DNA of 64,000 nucleotides, taken from Enterobacter cloacae complex sp. R_G8 (GTDB taxonomy: Bacteria; Pseudomonadota; Gammaproteobacteria; Enterobacterales; Enterobacteriaceae). The stretch spans positions 3,162,001-3,226,000 of the forward strand of contig NZ_CP102246.1 in NCBI RefSeq assembly GCF_024599795.1, in the 5' to 3' direction. How positions within the stretch are numbered: the stretch's first letter is position 1; each line of letters starts with the position of its first letter. The notes below the pieces were generated by a model, which was not told the DNA's origin, made no database searches, and was given only the letters and a program-made list of their open reading frames with translations. Positions 46,299 to 54,159 of the stretch are shown here, in pieces. The translations under genes and the position numbers were made by a program.

Positions 46299-47004
46299 AC
46301 CCACGCGCCGCACGCAGCATCGCCTGTACCAGCACTACCGGACGCCCCGCCAGCGCAGCACGCTCGTGCTGGAATAACGTAATCACGAAGAACGGATGGG
46401 TGACCAGCTCTGCGGCACGGATTTCCCCCTGCTCGTCCCAGCCCGTCACGCGCATATCACCGCTCTCCAGCTCCTGCGCAAATTCCGGCGATACGCCGTA
46501 GTTGCAGTGATATCCCTCTTCAATTTCCGGCTTGCCGTAGGCTTTCGCAATCAGCGTGTTGTTACGCAGCTCAATCGCATCGGTTTTTTCCACCAGCGAG
46601 CAGGTCAGCGGCGCAATCACCATCGAGCCTTCGGTGTCCGTTTCGGCGTGCGCTGCATCGCTCCAGCCGAGCACGTTACGTGCGTACTCAATTAGCGCAT
46701 GCTGGAAACCACCGCAGGTGCCGAGGAACGGAATGCTGTTTTCACGCGCATAGCGTGCGGCGATAAAAGCGGCTTCTGTATTTTTGTAGGGGCTTGCAGG
46801 AACCAGCCAGATGGCATCGTAACCCACCAGATCTTCAGGACTGGTCAGCTCCGTCGTCGCAAGCCAGTCATAATCAGCGGTGAGATCCAGCACTGCAGCA
46901 GCATCATCAATGGCCAGCGGGATCGCCTGGTGCGCAATCACATCGGGATTGTAATCGCCAACCAGCGCAATGCGCAGCGTCGTTTTAACGGGGAGGTGTT
47001 CCAT
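46297..47004 (-). CDS. CTP synthase-like class I amidotransferase homologue
   Basis: A 235-residue free-standing glutamine amidotransferase-like protein resembling the C-terminal domain of CTP synthase. The nucleophile elbow GTCGGFQHA places a cysteine at residue 97. The usual His-Pro-Glu motif is replaced by Gln-His-Glu at residues 212-214 (TLFQHERAA), so glutaminase activity is doubtful. No synthetase domain is encoded nearby. AAGGAA precedes the ATG. It is absent at this place in E. coli K-12 and its role is unknown. Confidence 0.75.
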   Translation of the reverse strand: MEHLPVKTTLRIALVGDYNPDVIAHQAIPLAIDDAAAVLDLTADYDWLATTELTSPEDLVGYDAIWLVPASPYKNTEAAFIAARYARENSIPFLGTCGGFQHALIEYARNVLGWSDAAHAETDTEGSMVIAPLTCSLVEKTDAIELRNNTLIAKAYGKPEIEEGYHCNYGVSPEFAQELESGDMRVTGWDEQGEIRAAELVTHPFFVITLFQHERAALAGRPVVLVQAMLRAARG

Positions 47005-47102
47005 GAAAGGTTCCTTATGCCAGAGTATTATCAGATAACATAAGGAACCTCAGACTACCGATCTTCTGCAATAATCACAATACCTTAAATTGGGAGGGTG
47101 AA

Positions 47103-47450
47103 ATGATGATTCAATGCAAGCGCGTCTATGAACAGGCTGCCCCCGAGGATGGTTATCGGGTGCTGGTGGACAGGCTGTGGCCGCGGGGGGTGAAAAAAGC
47201 AGACCTTGTGCACAATGAATGGTGCAAAGCGCTTACGCCTTCAGACGGATTGCGCAAGGCTTTCCATAGCGAAACCATTGATTTCACCACCTTCAGCCAG
47301 GCGTATCGGGAAGAGCTGGCACAGCATAAAGACGAGGGATTGCGTCTGGCGACGCTGGCAAAACAGCAGACCTTAACCCTTCTCTACGGCGCAAAAAATA
47401 CCGAACAGAATCACGCGAAGGTCCTGGCAGACTGGCTGCGCCATCTGTAA
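47103..47450 (+). CDS. yeaO: DUF488 family protein YeaO
   Basis: A small conserved protein of the DUF488 family without a known function. The 115 residues equal E. coli YeaO, with the signature YRVLVDRLWPRGVKK near the N-terminus and LLYGAKNTEQNHAKVLADWL at the end. An alternative ATG one codon downstream also fits. The stop lies directly against the stop of the next, convergent gene. Confidence 0.9.
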   Translation: MMIQCKRVYEQAAPEDGYRVLVDRLWPRGVKKADLVHNEWCKALTPSDGLRKAFHSETIDFTTFSQAYREELAQHKDEGLRLATLAKQQTLTLLYGAKNTEQNHAKVLADWLRHL

Positions 47451-47756
47451 TTAGTCGATGGTTAACTCATCAACAATGTGAGGCGCCTCATCCGGGGTGA
47501 GCGGCAGTAAATGTTCAGCGCGCACAAATGCAAAACCGTGCTGATTATCGAAGGCGTAGACATCGCCCGTCACCAGCCAGAGCGCGCGATCCGCTGTCGC
47601 AGGTAGCTGCGTCATTACGCCATTGACCGGGTTAACAAAACGCTGGCCGGGCTGGCAAAGGCCAAACAACTCGACTGATTTACCCACATTGCGACGGCCA
47701 GAGGCCGTGCGGGCACCAATGATCAACGCCATGCTGCCCGGTTTAAGCTGGAACAT
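47451..47756 (-). CDS. Hypothetical protein
   Basis: I do not recognise a family for this 101-residue protein. It has no signal peptide or membrane segment. Visible features are SMALIIGARTASGRRNVGKSV near the start and an acidic C-terminus ending VDELTID. The reading frame has the composition of its neighbours and abuts the end of yeaO exactly, which supports it being real. It is not present at this position in E. coli K-12. Confidence 0.7.
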   Translation of the reverse strand: MFQLKPGSMALIIGARTASGRRNVGKSVELFGLCQPGQRFVNPVNGVMTQLPATADRALWLVTGDVYAFDNQHGFAFVRAEHLLPLTPDEAPHIVDELTID

Positions 47757-47836
47757 ACTTCTCTCACGATAAAAATGGCCAGAAACTGGCTAAGAATAAT
47801 CCTAAAGAGAAGTGTATCGCAATAACTGCGCCGCTG

Positions 47837-48091
47837 TCACCTGGCGGGTTGCGGGTGATCGCGACGATAGAGCTCCCATTCGTCAATCACTTCGCCACCG
47901 GGTAATTTGCACTCGGTGCGCACGCCCTGCGGGCTCTGGATTGGGATCTGCTCTCCGCCTTTTTCCAGACAATAGACCGAGGCTGGGTTAGCCATTCCAG
48001 CAATGTGCGGCGGTTGCGGGGCATCCGGTGGAGGCGTTTGTGTGGTGCAGGCGGCCAGTGGTAACGCCAGGGCCAAAAGCAGAAATCTCAT
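47837..48091 (-). CDS. yoaF: DUF333 lipoprotein YoaF
   Basis: A small outer-membrane lipoprotein of unknown function. With the internal ATG at 48091 it has 84 residues, as in E. coli YoaF. The signal peptide ends in the lipobox LPLAAC. The mature part contains the DUF333 core GMANPASVYCLEKGGEQIP and LPGGEVIDEWELYRRDHP. An upstream in-frame ATG would put 28 non-homologous residues before the signal peptide and is rejected. Confidence 0.9.
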   Translation of the reverse strand: MRFLLLALALPLAACTTQTPPPDAPQPPHIAGMANPASVYCLEKGGEQIPIQSPQGVRTECKLPGGEVIDEWELYRRDHPQPAR

Positions 48092-48196
48092 CGTGTTGAT
48101 CCTTTTCACATCATCAGATCTTAAGGGTAACGGGTCGCCGCCGCTTTCTCCATGATTTCTCCATTTTAACTGCACTTTTCAACACTATAGTGAGGC

Positions 48197-48275
48197 GTGT
48201 TCTCGATATGACCAGAGAACATCATTCCGTAATCAAGATGTCTTTGCCCCGTTCTCAACAACGGGGCTTTTTTTT
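48197..48275 (+). ncRNA. Candidate small RNA between yoaF and dgcP
   Basis: A strong orphan terminator (GCCCCGTT and AACGGGGC with eight T residues, 48246-48275) points along the plus strand, where no gene precedes it. About 50 bases upstream is a TATAGT -10 element at 48186-48191, and a small hairpin (GTTCTC/GAGAAC at 48199-48220) opens the presumed transcript. The result would be an RNA of roughly 78 bases. It could instead be an attenuator in the dgcP leader. I do not recognise the sequence. Confidence 0.45.
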
Positions 48276-48399
48276 CCCGCTGCCTGTCCCCGCTGAATAT
48301 GTAAAATTTTTACCATTCAGGTTTTACTATGGCTGAAGCCGAAATTTTCAGCATAACATGCAGATGCAGACGTCTTCTGTATGGGAGTCTACCTACGTC

Positions 48400-49428
48400 A
48401 TGTCGGATATTATCCTTGCCCGAGTTTCTGAAACTCTCTCCACTGAGCAAACCCTTGAAAGTCTCGTTCGACAGCTGCTGGAGATGCTGGAACTGGTGAC
48501 CGAAATGGAGTCGACCTACCTGACGAAGGTCGATCTCAATGCGCGCCTGCAGCATATTTTATATGCCCGGAACAGTAAGCAGATGCAGATCCCGGAGGGA
48601 CTGAGCGTTCCCTGGGGCGACACGCTGTGCAAACGTGCGCTGGACAGTGACACGCTTTTCAGTAACGCGGTGCCCGAGCGCTGGGCAGATTGCGACGCCG
48701 CGAAAGCACTCGGCATTACCACTTACGTGAGCGTACCAGTGCAGCTTGCTGATGGTTCCCTTTACGGTACGCTCTGCGCAACCAGCACGCAAAAGAAGCA
48801 GCTTAGCGAACGCGGTGAACAGGTTCTGAAACTGTTTGCCGGATTGATTGCCCAGTCCATTCAGAAAGAGTCGCTGGTTTCCCAGCTTCGTGAAGCGAAT
48901 GCGGCACTCATCGCCTATTCCTACACCGATGCCCTCACCGGTTTACCCAACCGCCGCGCCATCTTTAAAGATCTCAACACCCTGTTTTCCCTGGGCCGCC
49001 ACCTTAAGCGCAACGTGATTATCGCCTTTATCGATCTGGATGATTTCAAACTGATTAACGACCGGTACGGGCATGAAACAGGCGATCAATTCCTGATTGA
49101 AGTGGGCAAGCGCCTGTCAGAAGAAAAAACCGATGACGAAATTATCGGCCGGCTGGGCGGCGATGAGTTTTTGGTAGCCTGCCTGAGTCAGACAGAAAAT
49201 CAGGCTGATCACACCCAGATTAACCAGCTTAAAACGCGCCTTCGGGCCCGCATCGCCGGCTACTACGGGCTGGACAGTGTGAACATTGTTTACCCCGGTG
49301 CAAGTCTGGGAATTATCGACGTCGATCCTGCCGGGACGGATGAGGACAGCGCGTTACGCGCCGCGGATGTCGCGATGTATCAGGATAAAAAGGGAAAAAG
49401 CAAAACCCGCTTTCTCGATCTGGATTAA
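48400..49428 (+). CDS. dgcP: Diguanylate cyclase DgcP
   Basis: A cytoplasmic enzyme with an N-terminal GAF domain and a C-terminal GGDEF domain that makes cyclic di-GMP. The 342 residues match E. coli DgcP (YeaP). The active site RLGGDEF is at residues 251-257 and the metal aspartate lies in IAFIDLDDFK. There is no RxxD inhibitory site before the GGDEF motif. The ATG of MSDIILARVSE is chosen by homology over one 14 codons upstream. Confidence 0.93.
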   Translation: MSDIILARVSETLSTEQTLESLVRQLLEMLELVTEMESTYLTKVDLNARLQHILYARNSKQMQIPEGLSVPWGDTLCKRALDSDTLFSNAVPERWADCDAAKALGITTYVSVPVQLADGSLYGTLCATSTQKKQLSERGEQVLKLFAGLIAQSIQKESLVSQLREANAALIAYSYTDALTGLPNRRAIFKDLNTLFSLGRHLKRNVIIAFIDLDDFKLINDRYGHETGDQFLIEVGKRLSEEKTDDEIIGRLGGDEFLVACLSQTENQADHTQINQLKTRLRARIAGYYGLDSVNIVYPGASLGIIDVDPAGTDEDSALRAADVAMYQDKKGKSKTRFLDLD

Positions 49429-49473
49429 CCCCGTACACTCTACGGCATTCTGAAAACCAAAACAGGTGATGGC

Positions 49474-49572
49474 ATGAGAATAGGGATCCTCTTCCCGGTC
49501 GTTATTTTTATAACGGCGGTGGTTTTTTTAGCATGGTTTTTTGTCGGTGGTTACGCGGCGCCAGGGGCATAA
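49474..49572 (+). CDS. yoaK: Small membrane protein YoaK
   Basis: A 32-residue single-span membrane protein, almost identical to E. coli YoaK: MRIGILFPVVIFITAVVFL, then AWFFVGGYAAPGA. The TAA is followed immediately by the ATG of yoaJ, so the two are translated from one message. The function is unknown. Confidence 0.9.
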   Translation: MRIGILFPVVIFITAVVFLAWFFVGGYAAPGA

Positions 49573-49647
49573 ATGAGAAAAACAACACTCATTATGCTGA
49601 TTGTCGCCATCGTTGCTGTCGCTGGAACGCAATTTGGTTGGTGGTAA
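49573..49647 (+). CDS. yoaJ: Small membrane protein YoaJ
   Basis: A 24-residue hydrophobic peptide, MRKTTLIMLIVAIVAVAGTQ followed by FGWW, matching E. coli YoaJ. It starts at the base after the yoaK stop codon, and a bidirectional terminator follows 11 bases after its end. The function is unknown; in E. coli such peptides insert into the inner membrane. Confidence 0.88.
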   Translation: MRKTTLIMLIVAIVAVAGTQFGWW

Positions 49648-49658
49648 CACCGCAACGT

Positions 49659-49687
49659 AAAAAGGCCGCCATCTGGCAGCCTTTTTT
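49659..49687. terminator. Bidirectional terminator between yoaJ and yeaQ
   Basis: GGCCGCC and GGCAGCC pair with one mismatch around ATCT, with five A residues before and six T residues after. It can end transcription from both sides. Confidence 0.88.
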
Positions 49688-49701
49688 AACGCTTATCAGA
49701 T

Positions 49702-49950
49702 TTAGCTTTTGATTTTTCTGTAGATAAACAGAACAACCAGCGCACCGATCACCGCGACAGCAAAACTGCCGAAGTTGAAGCCATCGACCTTGCCGAACCC
49801 GAACAGCGTACTGATCCAGCCGCCGACTACCGCGCCGACAATACCCAGTATCACGGTGACGATAAAACCACCGCCATCTTTGCCCGGCATGATCCACTTC
49901 GCCAGAATACCCGCAATAAGCCCAAAGATAATCCAGGATAAAATTCCCAT
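49702..49950 (-). CDS. yeaQ: GlsB/YeaQ/YmgE family membrane protein YeaQ
   Basis: An 82-residue inner-membrane protein of the transglycosylase-associated (GlsB/YeaQ/YmgE) family, nearly identical to E. coli YeaQ. It has three hydrophobic segments and the glycine-rich motif GIVGAVVGGWISTLFGFG. Its expression in E. coli depends on RpoS. The upstream region is shared with the RyhB-type small RNA on the other strand and holds a CRP site. Confidence 0.94.
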   Translation of the reverse strand: MGILSWIIFGLIAGILAKWIMPGKDGGGFIVTVILGIVGAVVGGWISTLFGFGKVDGFNFGSFAVAVIGALVVLFIYRKIKS

Positions 49951-50027
49951 AACTTTCCTCTCTGTATGGTTTTTGTCATTAAATCAACGACACAAAAAGG
50001 ATAGCACAGGATCCGGGAAAGGAAATT

Positions 50028-50043
50028 TGTGATTAGTATCACA
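50028..50043. promoter_or_regulatory. CRP site between yeaQ and the RyhB-type RNA
   Basis: TGTGATTAGTATCACA is a perfect TGTGA-N6-TCACA palindrome. It lies 78 bases upstream of yeaQ and about 94 bases upstream of the small RNA start, so it could act on either. Confidence 0.75.
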
Positions 50044-50094
50044 GCGAGAGAGTGCGCATTTATTCTCCAGAAGCGCGCCACATGAAATGTGGGG

Positions 50095-50130
50095 TTGCAT
50101 CTTAAGTTGAGAAAGATTATCTTTCTCAAC
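50095..50130 (+). promoter_or_regulatory. Promoter and Fur operator of the RyhB-type RNA
   Basis: TTGCAT and TATCTT are spaced by 17 bases, placing the start near 50130. The perfect 11-base inverted repeat GTTGAGAAAGA/TCTTTCTCAAC (50106-50130, centre TTA) covers the -10 box. Its inner GAAAGATTATCTTTC resembles a Fur box, as expected for iron-repressed RyhB RNAs. Confidence 0.7.
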
Positions 50131-50224
50131 ACTGAATAGTTGAGTTAAACACTCAGGTATTCAGTACGACATTGCTCACATTGCTTCCAGTATTTTTTGC
50201 CCACTTTTGAGTGGGCTTTTTTTT
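50130..50224 (+). ncRNA. ryhB-2: RyhB-2-type (IsrE/RfrB) iron-responsive small RNA
   Basis: The 29 bases from 50166 to 50194, starting ACGACATTGCTCACATTGCT, are identical to the target-pairing core of E. coli RyhB as I remember it. The RNA would open with a stem-loop (ACTGAATA/TATTCAGT at 50131-50165), expose the core, and end in GCCCAC/GTGGGC with nine T residues. Length is about 95 bases. Salmonella has its second RyhB copy next to yeaQ, the same position. RyhB RNAs act with Hfq to shut down iron-using proteins when iron is scarce. Confidence 0.9.
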
Positions 50225-50230
50225 TCCCGC

Positions 50231-51703
50231 TTAGACGGAAACAAAAGCGTGCCGGTTTCGCCCTGCACGTTTTGCCTGATAGAGCGCCTGGTCCGCCGCA
50301 ATAATGATGTTTTGCTGGCTGCCAGCAATGTCCACGGCACGTGCGGTTGACACCCCAACACTGACGGTCACCCGTCCAAAGGGACTAAAAGCATGCTCAA
50401 TGTCCAGTGAGAAAACGTTGCCGATCATCGTCTGAGCCAGGCGGATCGCTTCCTGAATATCGGTGTCAGGCAATATCAGCGCAAACTCTTCTCCGCCATA
50501 GCGCGCCACCAGCTGGTTGTCCCGGGTGAGGCTCTCACGCAGACTATTCCCCAGCAGGGTCAGACAGCGGTCCCCTTCCGGATGGCCGTAGTTATCATTG
50601 TATTTTTTGAAATAATCGACATCCACAATGAGGACGGAAATCGGCGTGTCGTTAGCCGCACACGCGGCGATTTCTGAGAGAATTTTTTCATCAAACGTGC
50701 GGCGGTTGTAAAGCCCGGTCAGCGCATCTTCTGACGCAATGATCTTAAGCTCTTTGTTATCCCGGGTTTTTCTGGACAGATCCGAATAGAGGAAATAAGA
50801 GGCCACGATAAGCGCCACGGTAAAAATAAGAATGAGGACGGCCAACTGCACGGCCTGTTTACGCCAGGGGGAAAGAGCCTCTTCTTTACTGACTGCCACC
50901 GTGGTGACCAGCCCGTATCGTTTGTTTTTTTCAAAAGCAAAAATACGTTCGACTTTGTCAAACCGCGAAACGGAACTGGCGATCCCTGAATTTTGTACCT
51001 TGAGGTACTTTCTGAAAAGTGGCGAATCAGAAACGATCGCACCAATGTAGTTATTTTTAAAAGGATAGCGAACCAGCAATACGCCAGATTGTGTTGTCAG
51101 GCCAATCACACCGGAATGGCCAATATCAATCTGCCCGTAGAGGGCCAGAAAATTTTCGATTCCCAGCGTCACGACGACAACGCCGTTAAAGTCTCCGGTA
51201 TGCGTTTCTAACCGTCGACTGATCGTAATCACCCATTTACCATTCGTCCTGCTCACCACTGGCTGGCCGATAAAGATCTGCTGATTTTTATTTTCCTTGT
51301 GATAGATAAAAAACGATCTGTCAGCCCCTTTTCGTGGCCCGGAAAAATTTCCGTACAATGCCGTAAAGATATCTCCATGGACATTGTAGATAACCACATT
51401 ATTAATCTGGGTAAGCAGATTATCCTGGTTTTCTATTATCCGCTGAATATGGGTCGCCTGCTGCGGGGTCATACCATATATGTCGATCACGTCTGAAATG
51501 GTGGTGATAAGCATTTCGCTTTGACGCATGATCCCCTCAGTGTAGACATCTAAGGTATGACTCAGGTTAGCAACGCCGGTATTAATTTGCTGAATTGACT
51601 GCTGTCTGGACGTGGTAATTTGGACGGCAAGCGACAGCGAGATGATCAATGAGACAATGATGACGGTAATGGTTGTTGTGTAAAAAGTATTTTTCACATG
51701 CAC
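50231..51703 (-). CDS. Membrane-bound sensor diguanylate cyclase (dCACHE-GGDEF)
   Basis: A cyclic di-GMP synthase with an N-terminal membrane segment at about residues 8-30, a periplasmic CACHE-like sensor domain, a second membrane segment near residues 285-305 and a C-terminal GGDEF domain. The active site is RYGGEEF (403-407) with VDVDYFKKYND before it. The inhibitory site reads RDNQ instead of RxxD. The GTG at 51703 is chosen because AGGTGG lies eight bases upstream; a TTG 20 codons earlier and a GTG two codons later are possible. It is divergent from an EAL gene. Confidence 0.87.
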   Translation of the reverse strand: MHVKNTFYTTTITVIIVSLIISLSLAVQITTSRQQSIQQINTGVANLSHTLDVYTEGIMRQSEMLITTISDVIDIYGMTPQQATHIQRIIENQDNLLTQINNVVIYNVHGDIFTALYGNFSGPRKGADRSFFIYHKENKNQQIFIGQPVVSRTNGKWVITISRRLETHTGDFNGVVVVTLGIENFLALYGQIDIGHSGVIGLTTQSGVLLVRYPFKNNYIGAIVSDSPLFRKYLKVQNSGIASSVSRFDKVERIFAFEKNKRYGLVTTVAVSKEEALSPWRKQAVQLAVLILIFTVALIVASYFLYSDLSRKTRDNKELKIIASEDALTGLYNRRTFDEKILSEIAACAANDTPISVLIVDVDYFKKYNDNYGHPEGDRCLTLLGNSLRESLTRDNQLVARYGGEEFALILPDTDIQEAIRLAQTMIGNVFSLDIEHAFSPFGRVTVSVGVSTARAVDIAGSQQNIIIAADQALYQAKRAGRNRHAFVSV

Positions 51704-51955
51704 GAGCTTTTCCACCTTATCACGCCTGACGTCCCTGGCTGACAACTCTTGCCACTCTAACAAAGGTCAGGTTAAGAGGAAAATAAATTGCACTTAAGCG
51801 TGCGACAGGGAACGGTTATTATTTTATTTATCTAAAATTTGCGTCAGGTACTATTACAGCGATCTACTGAAGGCTGCCATCACACCGCGGGCTTGTACGC
51901 TGCCCTACCTGTGTTAAGATTCACCCCATCAGGGAGCTGACAGGATAACCGGAAA

Positions 51956-53467
51956 ATGAAAAAGATCATTGCCGTTGCTATCATATCAACGATTCTGGTC
52001 ATTCTGTCTCTTTATGCAGTGAATGCGGTTATCGTCAGCCAGCAGCGGGATAAACAGCGTGAAGTCGCCCATACGCTTTTGCACTATTCCGAAGGATTGT
52101 CCGAAAGCGTCGCCCTTGCGCTTAAAAATGTTACGGCGCAAGGCTGTGATGAAACCAGCCTTGATGGCTATCGAAAGATTAAACTCGATAGCCCCTATTT
52201 TGCCGATATCGGTTTTGTTGAAAACGGCAAAGTTGCCTGTACTGCCTTTTGGGGAAAACTTGCCACTCCCGTCCCCGTTCCGGCAGAACTTCATAAAACG
52301 CCACGAGGGTTCCTGCTGGCGCAGTTTTCGAAAAAAGATTTTTTCACCGGCAACGCAGCCATTTATAATAATGTTATTATTTTCACCTCCCGTTATGCCT
52401 ACGACAAATTTACACCGGTTACGGCAAACTACTCCCTGAGTGCGACGACCAAAGATTTCGGGCGAACATTTTTCCTGGTCACACCTGAATCCGTAAAACA
52501 GAACTGGTTGCATTCAACACTCTTTACCTTAACCCTCACACAGTGCAGTGCCCGTTGGGATTTATGTGTCATTGTGAAGCATCACGATGCGGGCCTGGCC
52601 TCGTTACCCATCGTGGTGTTTATTCTTCTGACGGCCATTTTGTCGTTTATCTGGACGGCGATAACGCTGTTTTTCATGCGTATTTACGAAGATCGCTTTT
52701 CTCTGGAGCGAACGCTGGTTAAAGCGGTAAAAACCAATACCATCAGCGTCAATTACCAGCCGATTATACGTATTGAGGATCACAAAATTGTTGGTGTTGA
52801 AGTTCTGTCGAGATGGCGTGATTACAATCAGGCAGATGTCTCCCCGGAATTGTTTATCCCTTTAATTAAGAAAATAGGTCTGTACCGGCAGTATTATATT
52901 AATATCATTGCAAAATCACTGTCTGAAATCGCGCCGCTTGCCATTAAACATCAGCTAATGATCTCCCTTAACGTAGGGCGAACAGAGATTGAAGATGGCC
53001 TGTTTATTCAGGTATTGCGTCGTGAATGCTCACGGAATAATATCCCGCTGTCTTTAATAAAAGTTGAGCTTTCAGAAAAAGCAGTGTCCAGTGCGGATAT
53101 TCTGGAAGGATTTTGCCTTGAGCTTAAGTCCCTGGGCGTGAGGATCTCGATAGACGATTTTGGGGTACAAAACTCAAATCTGGACAGGCTCTCCCTGCTG
53201 GAATATGACGAGATTAAAATCGACAAGTCACTGGTTGACGGTATCACTGAACATTATAAGCAGAATATTTTTGCGATTTTTTGCGATGCCCTCGCCCGAC
53301 TGAATAAAACGCTTGTTTTTGAAGGGGTGGAGAGCGAAACACAATATCGCTTTATTGCGGACAGGTATCCGGACGCCCTGATTCAGGGGTGGTATTTCTC
53401 AAAATCACTCGCCCGGAGTGAGCTGGCCAAAAAACTGACATGTACCGTACGGCAACCTGAGCCTTAG
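51956..53467 (+). CDS. Membrane CSS-type EAL-domain phosphodiesterase
   Basis: A 503-residue protein with a membrane segment at residues 6-28, a periplasmic domain with paired cysteines (near QGCDET and VACTAF) resembling the CSS redox-sensing domain, a second membrane segment near 215-240 and a C-terminal EAL domain. The EAL motif reads EVL (Glu282), followed by Asp400-Asp401 in DDFG, KIDKSLV, EGVE and QGW, so the metal and catalytic residues remain. The usual TGYS after DDFG is VQNS. It should degrade cyclic di-GMP. Its end overlaps the next gene by four bases. Confidence 0.85.
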   Translation: MKKIIAVAIISTILVILSLYAVNAVIVSQQRDKQREVAHTLLHYSEGLSESVALALKNVTAQGCDETSLDGYRKIKLDSPYFADIGFVENGKVACTAFWGKLATPVPVPAELHKTPRGFLLAQFSKKDFFTGNAAIYNNVIIFTSRYAYDKFTPVTANYSLSATTKDFGRTFFLVTPESVKQNWLHSTLFTLTLTQCSARWDLCVIVKHHDAGLASLPIVVFILLTAILSFIWTAITLFFMRIYEDRFSLERTLVKAVKTNTISVNYQPIIRIEDHKIVGVEVLSRWRDYNQADVSPELFIPLIKKIGLYRQYYINIIAKSLSEIAPLAIKHQLMISLNVGRTEIEDGLFIQVLRRECSRNNIPLSLIKVELSEKAVSSADILEGFCLELKSLGVRISIDDFGVQNSNLDRLSLLEYDEIKIDKSLVDGITEHYKQNIFAIFCDALARLNKTLVFEGVESETQYRFIADRYPDALIQGWYFSKSLARSELAKKLTCTVRQPEP

Positions 53468-54159
53468 GATGCAATCATACCCGGCGTGACCGGTGTGGAG
53501 TACGTCCAGTTATAATTGACCAGCCGGAGATCAAGCGAGCCGCAGACGTCGCCAAAGCGCAGCGATTGCCGTGCCCGGAAAAATGCCCTCAGGGGCTCTG
53601 GCATATAATCAGCCTGATAGCGTAGCAGTGTGGTATGCCAGAAAGGCGCGGGTAGCGGTGTCTTATCATGACGTAACCGCAGTTCATCTTGCCAGGGCGT
53701 TGTTAACAGCGTTTCGCAAAATGCCTTTCGTTGTGCCGGGGCGGGAGAATCGGGTAGTCCGGCAAGAAGAAGCTGGCCCGGCAACGCCACCAGCCGGAGC
53801 GCTCTGATGGTGATGACCTGCCCCGCAAACGGTGACCACGCGCCGAGGAGCTGATGCGTTTTCACCGGCAAACGTGCGTTCTTCTCATAAAGAGGCAACG
53901 TCAACGGAACAAAGGTAAAATGGAAACCCGGGCGTGGCTGGAGATCGGCCAGCGGATCCTGACAGGTAAGCGACTGCAGTTCCCGGAATAAAACATCAAC
54001 AGACTCTGCGATTTCCGGCTGGAACCCCGTCGCCAGTGCGAACCTGCCCGACGCGTAACAGGGAGCCCTTCGCGAACCGATACCGTCCTGCGTTTTCCAC
54101 ATCGCCAGCGTTTTGGCGTTGGTTTCAGGGTAAAGTCTTTCCAGATCGGGGTTTTCCAT
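53464..54159 (-). CDS. 2H phosphoesterase-like protein
   Basis: A 231-residue cytoplasmic protein with two spaced H-x-T motifs, His80-Phe-Thr82 (GFHFTFVPL) and His175-Thr-Thr177 (FWHTTLLRY). This pattern is the hallmark of the 2H phosphoesterase superfamily, whose members cleave 2',3'-cyclic or 2'-5' phosphodiesters in RNA and nucleotides. The fold assignment is inferred from the motifs alone. It converges with the EAL gene and overlaps it by four bases. No E. coli K-12 counterpart at this position. Confidence 0.7.
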   Translation of the reverse strand: MENPDLERLYPETNAKTLAMWKTQDGIGSRRAPCYASGRFALATGFQPEIAESVDVLFRELQSLTCQDPLADLQPRPGFHFTFVPLTLPLYEKNARLPVKTHQLLGAWSPFAGQVITIRALRLVALPGQLLLAGLPDSPAPAQRKAFCETLLTTPWQDELRLRHDKTPLPAPFWHTTLLRYQADYMPEPLRAFFRARQSLRFGDVCGSLDLRLVNYNWTYSTPVTPGMIAS

